From an uncultured Bacteroidota bacterium (GTDB taxonomy: Bacteria; Bacteroidota; Bacteroidia; Bacteroidales; 4484-276), in the NCBI GenBank assembly GCA_903930725.1, contig CAIYZW010000562.1, positions 1-8,466 of the forward strand: a DNA stretch of 8,466 nt. The letters run 5' to 3'. This document shows, one piece after another, positions 6,008 to 8,466 of this stretch. The stretch's first letter is position 1, and every line of letters starts with the position of its first letter. The translations under genes and the position numbers were made by a program. Below the pieces are notes generated by a model that was not told the origin of the DNA, ran no database searches, and worked only from the letters and a program-made list of their open reading frames with translations.

Positions 6008-6286
6008 ACACGGAGACACGGAGCGCACAGAGGTACGCAGAGTTTTTCTTAGTGTTCCTTCGTGTTCTGCGTGTCTTAGTGGTTGTTTTATTTTACCACT
6101 AAGGCACTAAGGGCACTGAGTTTCACTAAGTGTTTCTTGGTGTACTGCATGTCTTAGTGGTTGTTTTTTAAGTGTTTTATTCACCATATAGTCACTTTAG
6201 GACACAATAGAAAAACTATGTGATCTATGTGTCTATTATGGTTATTCTTAATCCGCTTTTTCACCACTAAGGCACTGAGGGCACTG
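6008..6286. repeat. Cluster of dispersed palindromic spacer repeats
   Basis: ACACGGAG occurs twice in tandem (6008-6023), followed by degenerate GCACAGAG-like units. A 24-bp unit starting ACCACTAAGGCACT occurs at 6095-6118 and again at 6263-6286 with one difference. Inverted copies (CTTAGTGGTTGTTTT) occur at 6075 and 6153. The arms 6071-6083 and 6095-6107 are complementary over 13 positions with one G-U pair. There is no CRISPR-like regular spacing and no transposase. This matches a repeat style common between genes in Bacteroidota; its function is unknown. Confidence 0.75.
6071..6107. repeat. 13-bp inverted repeat with 11-nt loop
   Basis: GTGTCTTAGTGGT and ACCACTAAGGCAC form a near-perfect stem (one G-U) around an 11-nt T-rich loop. 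It is the strongest hairpin in the repeat cluster. It is 130 bases or more from either neighbouring gene and has no adjoining U-tract to make it a clear terminator. Confidence 0.7.
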
Positions 6287-6446
6287 CTTTTAAACAGGCT
6301 CCTTTTAAAACTGAATTTTGAACCATTACATAACGCTTCATTTTCCATTCGCAATAACTCATTTCTGGTTTTAAATGAACTCCTCAACATTGTAGATAAA
6401 ATATCCCCCGACCACAATTAGTTTTCCAGCATGTGCGCCAGGTAAG

Positions 6447-6944
6447 ATGTCGCCCGGAAGAAACGCCGGTAATTTCAAAATGATGGAAGAACTCATCACC
6501 TTTGGCGACGATCCAACGACAGTTAAAAATGGCTTTGTGGCAGGTGAAACCCTTGTCTTTAGATTATTTGGTGCCCCAACTGCAAAAGAGCACAAACTGG
6601 AAGTCAACTACGATCAGGCATGGCCTCAGCTGGACGGGTTATTCGTAACAAATGGTTTTTCGGCGATTGCTGGTTTTAAACTGGGTGCGACCCAAATCAA
6701 CGAATCAGAGGATTTTGGTGTTCTGATTTATCCCAACCCGGCTGATGATGTGATTTATATTGATTTCGACCAGTTGCGCGAAATCGAAATAACACTGCTC
6801 GACGTTCAGGGTAAGGAAGTTTTGAAACAAAAACTTACTGACTTAAGAAATCAAGTTGATATTTCGGCTTTACGCAAAGGTGTTTACTTTCTGAAATTAG
6901 AAGGCGAAGGCTTTTTAAAGATTGAGAAGGTAATTATGCGATAA
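6447..6944 (+). CDS. C-terminal remnant of a T9SS-secreted protein
   Basis: The 165 residues consist of part of an extracellular domain (about 12-80, with ITFGDDPTT, NGFVAGETLVFRLF and FVTNGFSAI, a pattern I associate with large secreted Bacteroidota proteins) and a type IX secretion C-terminal sorting domain (about 92-165). The sorting domain has YPNPADD, ITLLDVQGKEV, DISALRKGVYFLKL and a terminal KIEKVIMR. That domain directs passage of the outer membrane, but there is no signal peptide, and a sorting domain needs one. The frame is open only back to a TAG at 6393-6395, and the ATG at 6447 is merely the first available. The upstream DNA is repeat-rich. I infer a truncated gene or pseudogene rather than a working small protein. 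A strong terminator follows. Confidence 0.7.
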   Translation: MSPGRNAGNFKMMEELITFGDDPTTVKNGFVAGETLVFRLFGAPTAKEHKLEVNYDQAWPQLDGLFVTNGFSAIAGFKLGATQINESEDFGVLIYPNPADDVIYIDFDQLREIEITLLDVQGKEVLKQKLTDLRNQVDISALRKGVYFLKLEGEGFLKIEKVIMR

Positions 6945-7318
6945 CTTTAAACGAAAACTCATCCAATAGTCTTCATTTTGTAATCATAGAAAATAACCCC
7001 GGCCTTTGGTCGGGGTTATTTTTTTGGTTATCCCATTTTGCTGGTAATGTTGGAGTTGTTTTTTTGATATCACTTAAAACATTGAATATCAATTATTAGT
7101 AAGATTATCCAACGAGTCTGGTAATCGACATTCTTTTTCCAATCAGATACTAAATCTAAATATAAGTCATATAAAAACAATGTATTACATTATTATTTAG
7201 AATGAATTTAATATAAATTATGAATTTAGATTGATGGATTTTTATTTGAATAAGTATTATTGTACCGTTTTGTGAAAATTAACTGTTTAACAAGATCAAA
7301 TCATCTAAAGATTTATTT
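6945..7318. other. AT-rich spacer before the LamG-type gene
   Basis: Apart from the terminator at 6991-7025, the spacer is strongly A/T-rich and has no supported gene. It must contain the promoter of the following gene. TACCGTTTTG (7262-7271) resembles a -7 element but has two extra bases against TAnnTTTG, so no promoter is called. Confidence 0.7.
6991..7025 (+). terminator. Strong intrinsic terminator
   Basis: AAATAACCCCG (6991-7001) pairs perfectly with CGGGGTTATTT (7011-7021). The inner GCC/GGT bases extend the stem to 14 bp around a TTT loop, and T continues to 7025. It lies 47 bp after the T9SS fragment stop. The A-rich left flank makes it plausibly active on both strands. Confidence 0.9.
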
Positions 7319-8466
7319 ATGAAAGCAAATACAACTCCTTCATTTAATTTTAGTTTGGCATCAGTAAGAAATCTGTTGATGCTTCTTTTATTTTTTATCG
7401 GTGCAGTTAGCCGTGCCCAAACACCGGTTTCCTTTTATCCCTTTGCAGGCAATGCAAACGATGCTGCCGGAACTAACAACGGTTTGGTAAACGGCGCAAT
7501 TCTGGTTGCTGATCGTTTTGGAAATGCCACCAGTGCATATAGTTTTGATGGTGTGGATGATAATATCACATTCTCTCAGCCATGGACAACCATTACCGAT
7601 AATTTTGCAATCTCCGCCTGGTTGAAGCCAAACGTACTTGGTGGAACCATTCTTTCAAATGGACAAAATAGTTATCCGGCAGCCTCGCCTTACAATGGTT
7701 ACAGCATGAAATTTACAGCGATGCCGGTAGGAGACATGAATGGTGTTGCATCATTTAATGGAGGTGTGGATGTAATTACAACAGGTAATTGGTTTCATAT
7801 TGTTCTGGTAAGGGAAAATGGTATTGCGAAATTGTATGTAAATGGAACAATGCAACCGACTACAATTGCCAATGCACCAAATACGCCGTCAGAAAGTGCC
7901 ATCATTGGTTCTTTAAATAGCGGAACAGATTTCGTAAATGGAATAATTGACGACGTAAAAATTTATAACAGTGCCCTGACTGCAGAGCAGGTACTTACTG
8001 AGTATTCGTCAAATAGTGGCCAAAATTATCGCAGCTCTGCCTCAGGTAACTGGAGTACAGCTTCAACCTGGGAAGTATTTAATGGCACTTCATTTGTCGC
8101 TGCCACTATTGCACCTTCGAGTGCTGCTGGTATTATTACGATAAGAAACGGACATAATGTTACTATAAACAATGGTGTTACTGTTGATCAGGTGGTGGTA
8201 GAAGCAGGAGGAATATTAACTCAAACTGCAACTGCAACAATAACGCTTGATAATGGAACTGGCGATGACCTCACTATAGACGGAACAATGAACTGTCAAG
8301 GCGGAACCATTCAAGGTCAGGGAAATATATCGATATTGCAAAACGGGGTATTTAATTTTTTAGCAGTAAATTCTACAACCCTGGCTGTTGCTTTAAATAA
8401 TACCGGAACAATCAATTGGCAGAATGGAATTATTTATTTTATCAACACACCAACAATTACCAATAA
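7319..8466 (+). CDS. Secreted LamG-domain protein, N-terminal part (cut by right edge)
   Basis: The frame is open from the ATG at 7319 to the window end (382 codons visible). A signal peptide is clear: a polar start, a hydrophobic core NLLMLLLFFIGAV (18-30), and likely cleavage after SRA at 33. Residues about 36-228 form a concanavalin A/LamG-like jelly-roll domain, with FDGVDDNITF, FAISAWLKP, WFHIVLVRENGIAKLYVNG and IDDVKIYNSALTAEQV as its usual landmarks. Next comes SGNWSTASTW (243-251 region) and TIRNGHNVTIN (274-284), the start of a beta-rich segment common in large surface proteins of this phylum. It is probably exported and possibly carries a T9SS sorting domain at its unseen C-terminus. 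LamG domains often bind glycans or proteins; the ligand is unknown. The start is preceded by AAAGATTTATTT without a Shine-Dalgarno sequence. Confidence 0.88.
   Translation, partial: MKANTTPSFNFSLASVRNLLMLLLFFIGAVSRAQTPVSFYPFAGNANDAAGTNNGLVNGAILVADRFGNATSAYSFDGVDDNITFSQPWTTITDNFAISAWLKPNVLGGTILSNGQNSYPAASPYNGYSMKFTAMPVGDMNGVASFNGGVDVITTGNWFHIVLVRENGIAKLYVNGTMQPTTIANAPNTPSESAIIGSLNSGTDFVNGIIDDVKIYNSALTAEQVLTEYSSNSGQNYRSSASGNWSTASTWEVFNGTSFVAATIAPSSAAGIITIRNGHNVTINNGVTVDQVVVEAGGILTQTATATITLDNGTGDDLTIDGTMNCQGGTIQGQGNISILQNGVFNFLAVNSTTLAVALNNTGTINWQNGIIYFINTPTITN

Larger units (their letters stand above)
5918..6446. other. Non-coding, repeat-rich spacer
   Basis: No gene is supported. The first 80 bases must contain the msrAB promoter, though I find no exact TAnnTTTG element there. 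Positions 6008-6286 carry dispersed palindromic repeats. From about 6290 to 6446 the sequence is unremarkable; the reading frame of the following T9SS fragment is open back to a TAG at 6393-6395 and may be degenerate coding sequence near its right end. Confidence 0.7.

Noticed and set aside
6008..6286. CRISPR array
   Set aside because: Repeat copies are few, partly inverted, and unevenly spaced, with no uniform spacers and no cas genes.
6181..6421. Two overlapping opposite-strand ORFs of 64-78 codons
   Set aside because: Both run through the palindromic repeat cluster, have no recognisable motifs, and are readily explained as frames left open by low-complexity repeats.
7262..7271. Promoter of the LamG gene at TACCGTTTTG
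   Set aside because: It has two extra bases compared with TAnnTTTG and no matching -33 element at a sensible distance.

Overview
The window reads as chromosomal DNA of a Bacteroidota (Bacteroidetes) species. The signs are a type IX secretion (T9SS) C-terminal sorting domain, a secreted LamG-type surface protein, a perfect TAnnTTTG -7 promoter element, A-rich translation starts without clear Shine-Dalgarno sequences, and spacer repeats of the 'ACACGGAG / CCACTAAGGCACT' kind. Genus cannot be fixed from this stretch.

Positions 1-4690 (minus strand) hold a methionine biosynthesis operon, read from right to left: promoter (about 4658-4690), SAM-I riboswitch (4505-4621), a 41-codon leader ORF not previously listed (4369-4494), a hairpin-rich leader, aspartate kinase (2819-4240), O-acetylhomoserine sulfhydrylase metY (1543-2841), homoserine O-acetyltransferase metX (487-1530), and homoserine dehydrogenase (1-503, cut by the window edge). 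The genes overlap or nearly touch (23 bp overlap, 12 bp gap, 17 bp overlap). Together with aspartate-semialdehyde dehydrogenase, supplied elsewhere, the four enzymes take aspartate to homocysteine by the acetyl/direct-sulfhydrylation route.

The most interesting part is the control region. The leader ORF starts 10 nt after the riboswitch P1 helix, ends in the sequence HMAMRMRG (three Met codons in five), and its stop codon lies in the 5' arm of a perfect 10-bp hairpin. This looks like a methionine-codon attenuator placed directly behind a SAM riboswitch: one leader that could sense both SAM and charged Met-tRNA. The layout is visible in the sequence; the mechanism is inference.

Positions 4622-4987 are a spacer with the operon promoter, a possible terminator for the gene to its right, and a 14-bp repeat in three copies. 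Positions 4988-5917 (minus) encode an exported MsrB-MsrA fusion, which repairs oxidised methionine outside the cytoplasm. Positions 5918-6446 are non-coding and carry dispersed palindromic repeats. Positions 6447-6944 (plus) encode the C-terminal end of a T9SS-secreted protein whose N-terminal part is missing, followed by a strong terminator (6991-7025). After an AT-rich spacer, 7319 to the right edge (plus) is the start of a large secreted protein with a signal peptide, a LamG-like domain and a beta-rich repeat region, cut by the window end.
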